From positions 9,241,413 to 9,305,412 of the forward strand of contig CM044967.1 in assembly GCA_024516035.1 (NCBI GenBank): a stretch of 64,000 bases of DNA, given 5' to 3'. The number at the start of each line of letters is the position of its first letter. Positions within the stretch are counted from its first letter, which is position 1. The notes below the pieces were generated by a model, which worked only from the letters and a program-made list of their open reading frames with translations, did not search any database and was not told the origin of the DNA. The DNA is from Bactericera cockerelli (lineage: Eukaryota > Arthropoda > Insecta > Hemiptera > Triozidae). Positions 21,901 to 34,215 of this stretch are shown here, piece after piece. The position numbers and the translations under genes were made by a program.

Positions 21901-24900
21901 GGCTCGGTGGAAAGAGGTTCAGCTCAAATGATGACGTCATAAGCCAGACAAAGGGCTATTTTGAGGAGTTCGAAGGGAGCTACTTTTTGGAAGGGCTAAA
22001 AAAGTGGCAGGATCGCTGGAAGAAGTGTGTAGCCTTGAAAGAAGACTACGTCGAAAAATAGAACCCAAAAATGTAAGTATCTCGCACTCTTTTTTCAAAC
22101 ACGGGTACTTCTTGATCCTCCCTCGTACATTTTTTTGGTGGCCTGGGTTCAAATTCCAGCTCGTGTTTCTTATTAGATAAATAGATAATAAGACATTTGT
22201 GTACTGTACAAATGTAATATAATGATTACAAAATTTAAAAAATTGGGAACAATATGAACAATAAGAAAGAAAAAAATGTATATGTAACACACATATGTCC
22301 TAACTACAGGGTGGGTCTATGGTAATCTCTTCCACCCAACCCTTTGAAATTTTATTCTCTTGTTTTTTTAATGTCCGGGGTCCACATACCTCGTGAGGAA
22401 AAATGATTTTATGAGTAACGACCAATGGTAGCATTACAAAAAGGAATATGCTACGTGACATCAAAGTTTTAAACAAAGCATTTAGAAACTAGATTGTTGA
22501 ACATAATTATTCACATTCTGTGAATTAATTTTTGTAAAGAGTATTTTATAATAAAAATATATATTGAGTTATCTTTTTTTGAGTTGACTAAGACACTCCA
22601 ACTCTAGAAGGTTATAACTGAAACACATCTATGGTCATGTCTCCTGGTTTTGTTTTGTTCACGAAGGCGGAGAAGATTTTAGTTGATGGACTTGTTTGAA
22701 TACTTATTGTATTTTTTTTTTGCTATCAGGCACCAGATTATAAAAATTTGATTTTTTCTCAGGGGCAAGAGCGACTGTCACAGGAGAGGAAGTTCTCGAG
22801 TATAGAGTGGTTGTGTCTTTTGCATCAAGCTTTGTCGACACCTTGTTGTTTATTCACTACATTACTGTAGTTCTCATTGAAATTCGCCATTTACAGCCTG
22901 CCTTCTATATAAAGGTACCTAAAATAGTTTTAAATGCGATTTTGTACCTACTTACCCACCTGTAAGTATGCGTCGTAGAAATATATCGATTTATCAATGG
23001 GCAATTATTAATTTAAACATATTTAATACAAATAAGGTAATTTGTATTTGCTTAATAATACGTTGAACCCCGTTGAAAGCCCGTCACCTATTTCTGTTCT
23101 CAAAAGTTGATGTACAGTCGAAGCTGGTTATATCAGACCCAAAGGACAGAGCAAAAAGTATATTATTAATAAGTTTCTAATATAGTTAGTTTTACTCATA
23201 AACAGGTGACCCAGGGACCTAAGAATTTCTATATTATAAAGAGCTATCTATTTTTTCCCGTTCTATACAATCCAGGTTCGACTGTTTATAATATTACAAA
23301 CAAAAAAATGTTTTTCAATGCTGATAAATATTTGATTTGATCTCACTAGGTTACAAGAAGTCCAGATGGCGATAGTAAATCTTATGCAATAGGACAGCTT
23401 TCCATTCAACGGGCTGCAGTCTGGGTACTGCAGAAATACTATACCGAATTCCCCATTTACAATCCATATTTGGAGAAGTTGCCAGTTTCCAAGTCCAAAA
23501 AGAATCATTCACATTCGAGTTTCAAGTTCTATGATGTGGATGGTGGATTCAACAACTCAACATTGCAGGTAAATGGGTGATAATTATAATTTTAAAAGCA
23601 GTATGCAAGGTAATTAATAAGCCCTGAAAATTAGTGACCCTAATAGTTTTCAGAGACAGTGGGAATATTTTCTCTAACCCAATCAAGAGGAGTCAAAAGC
23701 ACGATGGCTCATTTCTGTTTTAATTCATCACTAATCCTTTAAAAGTCTCAGACATTTGTTTGGATCTCTTATTTGTGCTGAGTAAAAACTTACTCAAAAC
23801 AAAATAAATCTCCAAGATAAAAGATTTTTTTTTTAATTTTCACTCCCATCAGTTACAAAAATACGAAATTTAATTTTATGCTGATTTAAAATTTCTCAGA
23901 GTGGAGGTGATTGTAATCGCAGTGTAAACAATACTCACACTCGTCGAAGAGATTCCAGTCACAATGAAAGGTTCTATGAAGAGCATGACTACGAGAGAAG
24001 AGTGAAAAAGCGAAGAGCCCGACTAATTACAACCACAGAAGAAGCATTTACCCATATCAAACGAACGGGCCACCAGGTAATGATCATTATAATAACGTTT
24101 AGATTTATTATTGTAACGATAGTAATAAATCATATACCCTATCAAAAAGTGTCTGGTATTTGTAAATAGCTGCTGGCGTAATGGGACTTTCTAGTCTTAA
24201 AACTAAAACTAGTTTTCAAGTCTATAAGTCTTAAAACAAGTCTATTATGTCAAGTATATATCATTGTGGGAGGTTCATTGAAAACCTCGAATTATAACCT
24301 TTATACAGCATTCAACCTTTATACTGACCTTTGTGGAAGTGCTTTTTATTCTGCCAAATCAACCAAGTGGCACATGACATGAAATTTTTTCAACTATTTT
24401 TTCTCAGGATCCGGTGGTGGGTGGGAATCCCATGGATTCTTATGAAGCGGCTCAAGCTGTGTTTCCTTCCCTAGCGCGAGCCCTGCAAAAGTATCTAAGG
24501 GTTACTCGACAGCAGCCCCGTCATTCGGTTGAATCCATTCTTAGTCATCTTGCACTGTGTCTATCACATGACCTGTCCCCGCGAGCCTTTCTCGAGCCAT
24601 TCTTAGTGACTGCCCCTGTACTGCAGGTAAGACTATCTATGGATGTTTTTGTAATAACACTATGTTGTTGATACAAATAAATCAAATATATATACTATCT
24701 ATGGATGAACTTCCAATACCCATTTTTATTTGTTTGTACGACAGATTGGAAATCTAAATAACACATTTCAAGTAAGTTTGAGTAAAGGTATTGAAAAATC
24801 TACGAACTCTTAGTACAACAAGAACATTGATCGTGTGTCTAAAGTATTTCTTTTTCTCTTTTCAGAATGAGAAAGAGCAGAAAGAAATTCAGTCTTGGTC

Positions 24901-25084
24901 ACTTATCTGTGATGAACTCTTGACAAGACCTCTTCATGATGGCACTGTTTTTCAACTTCTTCAGAATGAACTATCTCTCATCTGTTCTGTGCATGTTCTG
25001 CCCCATTTCAATATTAGTGAGGAGGTTATTCATCCAAAATCTAACCGCTTTTTGTTGAGAATGAGTTCGGAAACTTCAGTGTAA
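16699..25084 (+). CDS. Vang: Vang (Van Gogh/strabismus), planar cell polarity four-pass membrane protein
   Basis: Core planar-polarity protein of the plasma membrane; family members bind Prickle and Dishevelled through the cytoplasmic C-terminus. Coding exons: 16699-16787, 17231-17339, 18130-18340, 20083-20340, 22763-22914, 23350-23568, 23900-24076, 24408-24626 and 24866-25084. All are GT/AG, phases agree, and they give 550 codons plus TAA, the usual family length (about 520-580). Residues 1-66 are basic and Ser-rich. A Ser/Thr cluster at about 74-87 ([14 protein letters not shown]) matches the conserved phosphorylated segment. Hydrophobic spans lie near 112-134, 163-183, 196-218 and 237-262. 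Family blocks follow: [49 protein letters not shown] and a terminal ETSV PDZ ligand. The start ATG lies in an exon with acceptor AG at 16671-16672. An earlier ATG at 16682 opens only a 12-codon out-of-frame ORF. No frameshift or internal stop. Confidence 0.96.
18921..18954. repeat. Poly-T run (34 bases)
   Basis: Uninterrupted T run in Vang intron 3, preceded by GGCTTTGGCCAGCCCTTCAG; possibly a reversed poly(A) tail of a repeat. Confidence 0.95.
19060..19950. mobile_element. Fold-back element in Vang intron 3, split by a SINE
   Basis: GTAAAAGTCTGTGGTAACTT at about 19308 is matched in inverted orientation by GTTACCACAGACTTTCACG near 19902. Inner segments also pair (GCATTTAGAGTTATAAAAAA near 19687 with an inverted copy near 19840; GCAAGATTTTTCACAACA with TTGTAAAAAATCTTGCAG). 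The family A SINE at 19354-19651 was inserted later. Confidence 0.6.
19354..19651 (-). mobile_element. SINE family A copy with 17-bp target duplication, in Vang intron 3
   Basis: GATTTAAAACTAAATAA occurs at 19337-19353 and 19652-19668 and brackets the insert exactly. On the minus strand the head is TAGTCACTGTGGCAGAGCG with GGTGACCTGGGTTCGATTCC (B-box). The body follows, with GTACTTGGATGTTCGGGGTC and CTCATACCTCGTGAGGAAAA, and the tail is an (ATT)n run. It appears full length, about 298 bp. Confidence 0.9.
20830..22127 (+). mobile_element. Mariner (D,D34D) DNA transposon, near-intact, in Vang intron 4
   Basis: A 1.3-kb element, the normal mariner length, bounded by TA dinucleotides at 20830-20831 and 22126-22127. 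Its ends are imperfect inverted repeats: the left end inward from the TA and the reverse complement of the right end share GATCAA.AAGTACCCGTGTTT, with five mismatches over the outer 25 bases. It carries one transposase gene on the same strand as Vang. Apart from one frameshift the element looks young, so it is probably a recent insertion. It should be removed with the intron and not affect Vang coding. Confidence 0.93.
21011..22061 (+). pseudogene. Mariner transposase, single frameshift
   Basis: Cut-and-paste transposase of the mariner family. The ATG at 21011 begins [19 protein letters not shown], the N-terminal helix-turn-helix region, and a second DNA-binding block ([19 protein letters not shown]) follows. 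The catalytic triad is visible: the first Asp in [11 protein letters not shown] (near 21480), the second in [10 protein letters not shown] (near 21765) and the third in [14 protein letters not shown] (near 21870). There are 34 residues between the last two, which defines D,D34D mariner. Reading shifts at an A-run near 21656-21667: the first frame ends at TAG about 21685, and the remainder continues in another frame to a TAG at 22059-22061. One extra A explains it, so the copy is probably non-autonomous unless this is an assembly error in the homopolymer. Confidence 0.92.
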
Positions 25085-25243
25085 TAGTATTATACAAGAA
25101 TACTTATACAGCTTGTCAACAATGGTATATTTATGTACTTACGGAACACTTCTTTTAAAGAGATATCCAAAAGTAATACTTTAGATGGTGTCGCTAGCTG
25201 TAACATTGAATATTTACATCTCTATGTGTGTTTTACACTAGTC

Positions 25244-25266
25244 AATAAATTGCTTGGAGTAATAAA
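25244..25266 (+). terminator. Vang polyadenylation signals
   Basis: AATAAA occurs at 25244-25249 and again at 25261-25266, about 160-180 bases after the Vang stop codon. Either could direct 3' end formation. The flanking sequence is AT-rich and no coding sequence follows. Confidence 0.5.
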
Positions 25267-26783
25267 ACAAGTTTTCAAAAAGTATTTCCTTGAAAATTAG
25301 ACACATAAATTGTAAAAATGAAACACTCTCTTGACAATTAAAAAATAATAATGAAATATATGCAAAGTAAGTATGTGGTCAGTAGAAATAAAGCAATGTA
25401 CACAGATAGTTATAGATTATTGTTTCAGCAATAAATTTCAATAGATATTACATCAGTATCTTCAATCAACCTTTTCCAAAAGTTACGAAGGGATAGTTTA
25501 AGGATGAAGTCATTAAATTGATAAATCCTGATGAGGGTGGTAATAGTGTATCAATGTATCATACTCTCACACACCCTTGATCACAGGAAATCAATGAACT
25601 TCATAAAATTAAAGAATGGCAATTAATTAAAAAAAAAAAAAATATTTTATAAATACAAAATACAAATAGTTCGAAAAATATACATATTGTATATTTTTTC
25701 GTACTAACTTAGAAACCACTATAGAAGGAAAAGTATATTAAAAATATACATACCCTTGAAATACATCGAAAACATTGAAAAAAAATCGATTTTTTTGCCA
25801 GACGCTTCACTAGCTGCCATTTCAAAACATTATTTTTACTATTTTGTCAAACAATTTTAGGATAACTTTCAAATATTGATTAGTATGCCACCTCAATCTT
25901 AAAGTAGAAGTTCTTAAGTTATAATCAATACCCGGTATAAATTTTATATAAAAAAAACTTCAATTCATACTCAAAATATGTTTTAATAATTACACCCAGT
26001 TGTGTAATGCATAGTCACTAATGGAGAAATTTAGTCAATGTCTTAATTGGACATTGGCCATTTGATTATTATGTATGTATAAATTTGTCCATTAAGTTTT
26101 TGATTAAATTAATCCATTATCGACCATGCAAATGGGACTAGAGTTTAAATAGAAAAAATTGACTTTCAAGTATTAAATGTTTAAATTTTATTTTTGATGT
26201 TCAGATCTCGAGCTCAACTAGTAGTTAGTACATTTTCATCATAATTTACATCAATGTGGTTTTATTTCAGCTGCATTTAAGATAAAACCAGTGCTCATAA
26301 AAAAAAACAAGGTGTTTCATTTGAAGTGGTAATTGGTTCATTTACTCGGCTTCCTTTGGGTACCCAAAAAACTATTTTGAGATATCTTTCATTTATCAAA
26401 AGGGGACATAGTCACCTTTTTAAATCTGTCAAGGTTGCATCTTAAAGTTGTTTCAAATTTTAATTCATATTAGTCAGTAGGACGACCTGAATTTAATTGT
26501 ATTTTTTAAAAAAATTGACTATATTAGGTACCTAATTTTACTTTTTTTTCAAGTAAAAATATTCGGTACTTTTTTGCTGAGAGAGAGGTATATGTACGAG
26601 TATGTAGCACATAAAACTAAACTAAATCTCTCATAATTCTTTTATATATAATACACTTATATTTTCAATATTGTAGTAAAATCTTTTAATACACGCTAAT
26701 CATGGTAAGAAATACTGGTCAAAAGTAGCAAACCATTTGATTAACCACTTTAGTTTAGATTAACCACTTTAAACTAACCAGTT

Positions 26784-27052
26784 TCACACATTTTAGGGAG
26801 TGTAAGATTTTTTCCATCTTAGACTATGATTGTGGCATATCAAATCAGTCTAATTTTAGGTGCTGAATACGATAGTGATATTGGTTTTTCATTTTACTTA
26901 ATTTTTTGGATCTCAAGTATAGGGGACCCAAAATGTTAAGTAAAATGAAAAACCAATATTTTTATTGTGTTTAGCACCTAAAATTAGACTGATTTGATAT
27001 GCCGCACACATAGTCTAAGTTTAAAAAAATCTCTCACTCCCTAAAATGTGTG
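26784..27052. mobile_element. 269-bp fold-back element with ~110-bp arms
   Basis: CACACATTTTAGGGAGTG at the left is inverted as CACTCCCTAAAATGTGTG at the right. ATATCAAATCAGTCTAATTT pairs with AAATTAGACTGATTTGATAT, and TTGGTTTTTCATTTTACTTA with TAAGTAAAATGAAAAACCAA. The central spacer is about 30 bases. A related single arm is at about 290-365 (TATCAAATCAAATGATTTTG, GAGGTGCTGATTACGAAT). Confidence 0.85.
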
Positions 27053-27099
27053 AAGTTTGGTGTGACAAAATTACAAGTAAGAATTTGTTTGAACTTAAA

Positions 27100-27305
27100 A
27101 TTTTGTGTAGATTTCAAAAATGTCAAAAAATAGGGGCTGCCACTTAAATATCCAAAGTTGACCTTGAAATAACCTTGAAGGGGTCATCCAAGGAAATTCT
27201 AAAGGTCATCATTAAATGTCCCCTTTAGAGCTACGAAAATGATCCTGGAACATAATTTTTCTATCATCACTAATGTCTCGTTTATAATAGGACACCCTGT
27301 AAAGG
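27100..27305. mobile_element. Probable DNA-transposon fragment
   Basis: TTGACCTTGAAATAACCTTG and GAAGGGGTCATCCAAGG resemble the interior of the 6792 MITE, and the segment ends ACACCCTGTA, the same terminal motif. The left end is not found. Confidence 0.35.
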
Positions 27306-27309
27306 TATC

Positions 27310-27540
27310 AACATTTCTTTTTCTTCTTCAAATCTTTTTAAATCACTATCCTGATGTCACAATTACTCAAATCAGCTTTACATTATTATTTTTATTTTTC
27401 TAGTAAAGCATTAAATGTCTAAGTGAGTCCTAAGTACGCTTTGGAAATCATTAATATGATTTTCAAAGCGTACTTAGGACTCGAACCACCGACCTATAAG
27501 TCCACCGCCTTATCGATCAAGCTACTGAGGTCGGTGAGAG
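27310..27540 (-). mobile_element. SINE family C copy carrying a strong hairpin
   Basis: The tRNA-like head in reverse (CGAACCACCGACCTATAAGT, CCACCGCCTTATCGATCAAG, CTACTGAGGTCGGT) ends near 27537. Immediately before it, AGTCCTAAGTACGCTTTG at about 27427 and its inverted copy CAAAGCGTACTTAGGACT form a hairpin with about 20-bp arms. Confidence 0.65.
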
Positions 27541-30500
27541 ATGTACATATTTAAAAAAATATATATATTTTTGTTTACTGATTTTAAAAAGATGACAAAT
27601 ATTGAACCGTCAAGTTCTGTGGTTGTGTCGCTACAAAAGTAAATTAATGCATGGTTCGCACCCATGTACAAAAATCTTCTAAGGAAAGAAATGAGTCTTC
27701 GTTTAATGACATACGCACATCATCATTATCACGATTCATCGCCATGTTCTTCAATGCCCTATATTATGAATTGTACTGCATTCGGTCTTTAAAATTGAAT
27801 TGTTTCAAGGCATTCATTATTGAGTGTATTCAACATGTTTCCATAATAAGTTTTGAATGGAATAAAGTAACAATCATTTGCAATATACGCACAGTGAACA
27901 CAAATTACCTTATTTGTGTTATTAATGTATTGGAAATATTTATAATCAAATTTGGTCTTTATTTACCAAGTTATTTGAAATATTATCTGCATGTGGTGCT
28001 TGAATGGTAAATTTAGCTGGATATTTATCAACTATTGTTTAACTTCTTTTCATAGTTGAAATATTATTTAAACATTTTTTGTAAATATAAAATATAGATT
28101 CAGAGCTAAATTTTCGGTTGTCTGTCACCATAATACACATACAGGGTGTTCATAAAGCCCCAGTCCACCCCCGTAAAAGGTATTACTCGATTCGTTTTTT
28201 CGATGAAACTTCTCCGTCATCCGACTGGCTAACAAAACCGACCAAGATAGGTCGAGCTTATATCAATTAATTTCATCTTCTTGCAACTTGAAGTTAACGA
28301 TTTATAGCTCAGAACATGGGGATATTAGCCATTACGGCCGATCCTGTATCTCGAGAATGGTATGTCGTAGCTCACTGAAATTTATTGCAAGGAGTTCTTT
28401 AAAACAATATGCCAAACATTCCATATAATATTTTAAAGTTGTTTCGTTCCCAGCCTGACTCCGGTGTAGGCAATTTTTTTGTTGTAAAAACTTAATCCCC
28501 CAAAAAATAATGGAATACGGGTTTTTGCGTTTTTAAATATTCTCAGCGGTTTTCGAGATACAGGGGATGGACTAGAATATCGGTGGGTAAAATGAATCAC
28601 TTTTATTTTTTCAATAACTTTTTTCATCTTTATGTTACTAGTCTAATTCAACTCTCAATAATATTTCACGCTTGTCGTGCAATTTTCTTGCCAATATTAT
28701 TAGTTTTGTTGAAATCATGGGTCTTGGAAAAAATATCATTATTTTATAAAAATGCACACATTCAAAAGTACAAGCCATACGCAAAAACTTGTTTCTCAAT
28801 TTCAACACAAACTGAAAATTGTTTTCATGAAAAATTTATGAATTGTGTGAAATACTGTTGAGATTTGAGAGTTGATTTTTTAGTCACGAGGAAAAAAGTC
28901 ATTAAAAAAATAAAATTGATTCTTTTTTTTCCTCTGTATAAATTTGCAAAAGAAATCCTATTACTTATTTGATACAGATGGCAACGTTAAGAGCACATGA
29001 TTTAATTTTATTTTCCAGACTTGTTATACCAGTCGTCAAAAAACAGTTTTTACCTGGAAAAACCAATAATAGAAAATACTCTTTAATTAGTTTACAGAAA
29101 TTAAAAAAAACCACGGCAACTGAACCATTTCCTATCACGTTTTTTATATAGAGAAACATTGTCTTTTCTTAATATTCACACAAAAAATCCCACCAATGTC
29201 CCCTAGAAATTATCCACTAGGTATGAAAAAAGTTATTTTTTCTTTTGAACGTTTATCACTATGTATTTTGTTTTTTTACTATTGTACTTAATTTAATTTT
29301 ACTTTTCATTTTGTTGATTTTTACATTGTACTTAATATTTTCCTATTTAAGTAGGGTTTAATTTATTAGTGTTCAATTTCTCACATATCTTTTTATATTT
29401 TATTCGTACACTCCTGCAAAACCTTTTTGTATAGTTTTTTATATGTATGTATATTATTGGAAATTTTTATGTAGAGAAAGTAAGGAAGTAAATTTTTGCG
29501 AGAAAACATATCAAGAGTATCTTTAAATATGCAAAATAGCTAAAATAAGGTCCTTCTGGATCCTTTGAAAGAGGTTATCAAAAGGATTCATATGTGATTA
29601 TTGTTTCCAATTTTTAAAAATATCCAAGGAGATGCTTAAAAAAAATCGCCGACTTTGGTCCATTCTTCTTAACTTTCAGCAATATTTTGTGCCATGCTAA
29701 AGAGGTATTCCTTCAAGGGTTTTGTAGTGCAAAATTAGTCTAAGGTTCGATTTTCTTTAAAATGTTTTCGAAAAATCTTTGCATTAACTGATTGCATGGT
29801 GTCTACTAAATAAATATCACCTATACTGCAATACTGAATGCAATTATTGAAGGTACTTAAAGTTGAACCAAACAAAATATTTTAAAAAAAATAGTTGCTG
29901 AGGAAGATTCTGTCTTAAATTTCAGTAACGCGCTTAAGCAATTTGAATGAATAAACGCACGTCATTCAGCAGGGAATCGTTGAAGATAATGAAATTTTTT
30001 CGCATTGTAGTAAAAGCACTTTAATTCTTCTTCTATTCAATTAAGTTAAATTTGGGAGTTCTAATTTAATATTTCAACCTTTTGCCTTTTCGAACAAAAA
30101 AAATTAAAAAAGTTTAAGAGGAAGTGAACAGGTCAAACATTGCCAAAAAGTGTACAGCGCGTAAACATTATGGGTTTTATTTTCATTTTATTTTACAGAA
30201 CATTCTTTCTATATCTCGGAGTCGAACCATGAACTTTTTTTGTTCTTTGAATCACCCTGTTTTCAGGTATATTTTTTAGTTACTATCCATTTTCCTTTCG
30301 TTGGGCTTTAATTTTCATAGTATATTTCCTAATACTTTTTTAATAAAAAAAAAAAAACTGTTTTCCTGTTTATCTTATTTTCTACTTCATTCTGTTTTAA
30401 GTTTTTAGGGCGGAAATGATGAACTTTTTGTGATACCTCTGTGGAACCAATACTAGATTTTGTGTATTGTCTATGAGGAAAACTAATGCTAAGTCATGAC

Positions 30501-33077
30501 TTGAGATCTTGATTTTGTCTATTAATTTCACCCAAAGTATCTATCACAACTAACTACCTTGAACCCATAGCGTTTTTATTATGTTTTTCTGTTTAGCCTT
30601 TAAATTTATTATTTGTTTAAAATTTTATGAAGGGATTTATATCATGTCATATTTTTTTTAACTTCAAATAAAACTAGAAGTGTTTTTAACTAACTTCAAA
30701 TTACAAGTTCAAATGGGAAATTCGGTCTTAAATTTCAAGATTACTTTTCAATATCGAGTAAAATCTTTTCTCTGTGGGACGAAAATTCAGTCTCTACCCC
30801 GTGTATGGCTGGCGTCTCAAAAATCCTGAAATTAAACCAAGGAAAAGCTAAAGAGTCATCAATTAAATAATTAATGAGCCAGCAGTGTCAGCACTCTGCC
30901 GTTAGTATAATAAGATTTCCCTAATTTAAATTCGCTCTCTTGACTTGTATTAGATAATTCATTTTTAAGTAAAAAATATTATAAGAAAGAAACTCACTAT
31001 TAGTACCTAACTTTCTATTTTATCTTAGAATTCCTATAAGATTACTCGTACATTCGACTTAAATATTAAAAGACAATAAGCGAAAGAGGACAGTGATCAA
31101 AGTTTATTGAAACTTTCAACTATTTAACTAATTTACTGGAAAATGATCAAAGTTGATTGGGTTTCCAAGTTTTTTTTATTATTATAATATTAAGTCTGAG
31201 CAAACTGAATAAATTTTAAATATAAATTTTGTCATACTCATAATACTTTCACACTATGTATAGAACCTAATAATACATGTCCTAACTTATCTCAATATTT
31301 CTCTCTTTAACATCCTGTATTCATATTAAATTATCATTTTTAAATTGTATATTCTCTCTTTTGAACTTGAAATAGAAATAAAATATAAGCAGATTTATCA
31401 TTTTTAAATGAAAGCCTTTGTCCATTCAGAACAAATCTAGACAGGTGGTTATTTCGAGCCAATTTTTTTTTTTTTTTTAATATTATAATATATATTTCTC
31501 CTAGTAAAGTCCTGAGACAGAATGAGATGGTGTTCCGGACAGACTAGGAGTCTTATGGTGAACGAGCTACAGTAAAGTAAAAAAGTTTTTACAGTACAGT
31601 AAAGTACAGTAAAGGTAGTTTTTAAAAATTCTCAGCTTAAAGTTACTTGGATCAGCGATTGTAATATTTTGAAATTCTATAACAGCCGTGGGGGAAAAGT
31701 AAAAAAAACGTGGAATAAATAGAAATGTAGATTTAAATTTTCAGGATTATTCAAGATAAAAACCCATTAGCTATTAAAACTTAGTCTACATAAAGAGTCT
31801 GCTCAAGAAAATTAGGAACAGGTCATTGAGTTTTTTTTCTCACATTATATTGCTGAAAAAACACTGTGTAAATTAAGGTCCAAGTTACTTTTCAAAAATA
31901 AGAGTTTTTTAAAAAACATCCATATAATATTACATCTTCTTTTTATCAAGTCGAATAATTTTAAGACCAAGTTGAGTCCATAATTTTATTATAAACGATT
32001 TTTGACTTTTTCCATTATTTTTACATGAAAAAACATGACTCAATGATTTTTAAAGCGTGCCAGGTTTGGTAGTTAGTTATAAGTTAATTGTAGCAGTTTT
32101 TTTTGGTCTGTGAATAAGATCCTATCTGTTTCTTACGTGTTCAGGGATAATAACTTTATTATAAGCTCAGAAACTCAGGCTTTAGGAATACAAAAACCCT
32201 TAAAGTACCCTCAATGTGTGAGATATGAATAGTAAAATTGAATACCCATTTGAAGGCGTTTTGAATAAAAATATGCAATTTTTTCGCCAACCAAATTTCA
32301 AGTTTTTATAATCCACCTTACTGGTACCCCATATTTTTGACCAGTAATATTAGAATGAACGATTTTTTAAAATCCGGCCATCTCAAAAATTTCATAATTT
32401 TAAGTTAACTAAGTTTCATATATCTAGATTAATAGATAGAGTTTGATAAGGTGAAAAGCACACTGGAAAGTTTCGTGTACACACACTAGGTGCATAAGAC
32501 CGGAACTTGGCCTGGCGCACTGCCGTGTGTCTGGTTTGGTTCAGTTTATACCTACGTCGGAAAATAAATGGACAACCTTCACCTCACCTCGCTTCAATGA
32601 TACACTAAAATGTTCACTATTTTAATTGTAATTTAATGCCGATTTGTTAATATTATCTATGATTAGTGAAACTAAATACACGCCAGTGTGTGAATGCCAG
32701 TCCCAGAGAACTATAAGCCAATCGGCTGCTTACTTGGTTTCCAATGGACATTATTGGATCCAGTATAGAGATAACTATTTGAAATACATCGTCAAATAAT
32801 TGATTACCTTTTATGTATGTTATGGAACGGTAACTGTCTATGCAGAGATTGTATTACACACGTAATTGGTGATGTGGTGAAACGCTCTCGACAGGTAAAT
32901 GGGTAAGTGTGATGATACTTAACCCAGGAAATCTGTGGTAATTTATTCGGGAAATGAAAAAAATCAACTTGATCTCATGGAATTTTCTTAGATGGAAAGT
33001 AAACATTACGCGAGACGTTTATGAATTCATTTCTACAACGACTTTTTCCAAAATTAGAATAATAATAAAATACTAAG

Positions 33078-33372
33078 CACACGAATAGCTCAGTGGTTAA
33101 GCACTTGCTTGCCATGCGGAAGGTCCCGAGTTTGAACCCCTCCTCCGACAAAAAAGTGTATTCAAAATTTGGTTACAGTTGTTTTTAAGGGATACCTTCC
33201 GGTGCGCTCATGTTGACCCAGCACCTAAATGGGAAGTACATATTGTGTTACTTCTCGTCCATCAGAGGGGAGGAATACTACGGGATGGGCAGGCTACAAC
33301 ACAGACCACAAGCGTCTACAATAGCTCCTGTTTCATTTTTAAGAAAAAAGGCTGTTAAACACTCATCTTTTT
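33078..33372 (+). mobile_element. SINE family D (tRNA-Gly-like head)
   Basis: Head GCACACGAATAGCTCAGTGG, TTGCTTGCCATGCGGAAGGT, CCCGAGTTTGAACCCC resembles tRNA-Gly. The body has GGGATACCTTCCGGTGCGCT, CTTCTCGTCCATCAGAGGGG, CTACAACACAGACCACAAGC and ends near GCTGTTAAACACTCATC. Related copies are at 42567 (5' part), 55060 (3' part) and 61175 (reverse). Confidence 0.8.
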
Positions 33373-34019
33373 AATAAAAAAATACTTTATTCATAGCTGC
33401 TGGCATATTTTATATTCCCTCTTATTAAGCAGTTGTTTTTCGAATCAATGTTGGAGAACATACAGGCGAACATAATCAAGGTTGGATAACATTCTACGAT
33501 CTGCATTTAGAAAGGAGACTGGGTTTCACCCAAAATATTCTAATGTTGACCGAAAATTTGAACCTCCAGTGTCCAGAAGTCCACAGACTACATAGTTATA
33601 TATTATTATTTTACAACATCTTAAATAACAATATTGATATTCAATCTGAGTTGGAACATAAATATATTGTTTAAAGTTCCATTAATGGGATTGCGTCAGA
33701 AACCCTGCTTTTTTCTCTTCTGGAGGTGCTGAATTGAGCCCGGTATATTCTGACTCCACAGTTCCCACAGACATGGAGATATCCAATAATAAATTTTATT
33801 ACTCCTCGAATCTGAACTACGCAGATTTACCAAGTGTCTTTAAAAATTGTACACAGATTACACTGCGTGAACATGAAACACAATAATTTAACAAAGCTAG
33901 GTATATCATTAGCTAGGTATCGAAAATAGGTAGAATTTTTACTTAGTAAGTGTCCTTATTCAAAAGGCGTAAGTTTTTAGAAAGAAAAAAACACCATAGA
34001 ACTTTCTCTTCTAATCTTC

Positions 34020-34215
34020 TTCTTTCACTTTGCCATTTCCCAAACTCACTTGGGGTCGGCCTTTGGAAAATCTCTTCCACATGGTTGAGGTTAGTTGGAA
34101 AAATGTGGAAGTAGAAGAGTGCTCCTACTTCCACATTTTACGGCTGGATGTCCTTCCGAACGTCAACCCTATTGAGGGTGCCAACGATGTGTGTTCTTGT
34201 CTTTTGGCCTGTCTT
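34020..34215 (+). mobile_element. Dispersed repeat R2 ('GGGGTCGGC' family)
   Basis: TTTCCCAAACTCACTTGGGG, TCGGCCTTTGG, CACATGGTTGAGGTTAGTTG, CTGGATGTCCTTCCGAACGT, CAACCCTATTGAGGGTGCC. Related segments are at 40627-40790 and 58555-58600 (forward) and 53985-54080 (reverse). An internal hairpin AAATGTGGAAGTAG/CTACTTCCACATTT is private to this copy. Element class not determined. Confidence 0.6.

Noticed and set aside
27651..28010. 119-codon plus-strand open frame
   Set aside because: Composition is Ile/Tyr/Asn-rich as expected for random AT-rich sequence, and no motif was recognised.
28142..30264. A single 2.1-kb DNA transposon with TACAGGGTG-type ends
   Set aside because: Only about ten terminal bases match, with no longer inverted repeat and no transposase, so the two ends cannot be shown to belong together.
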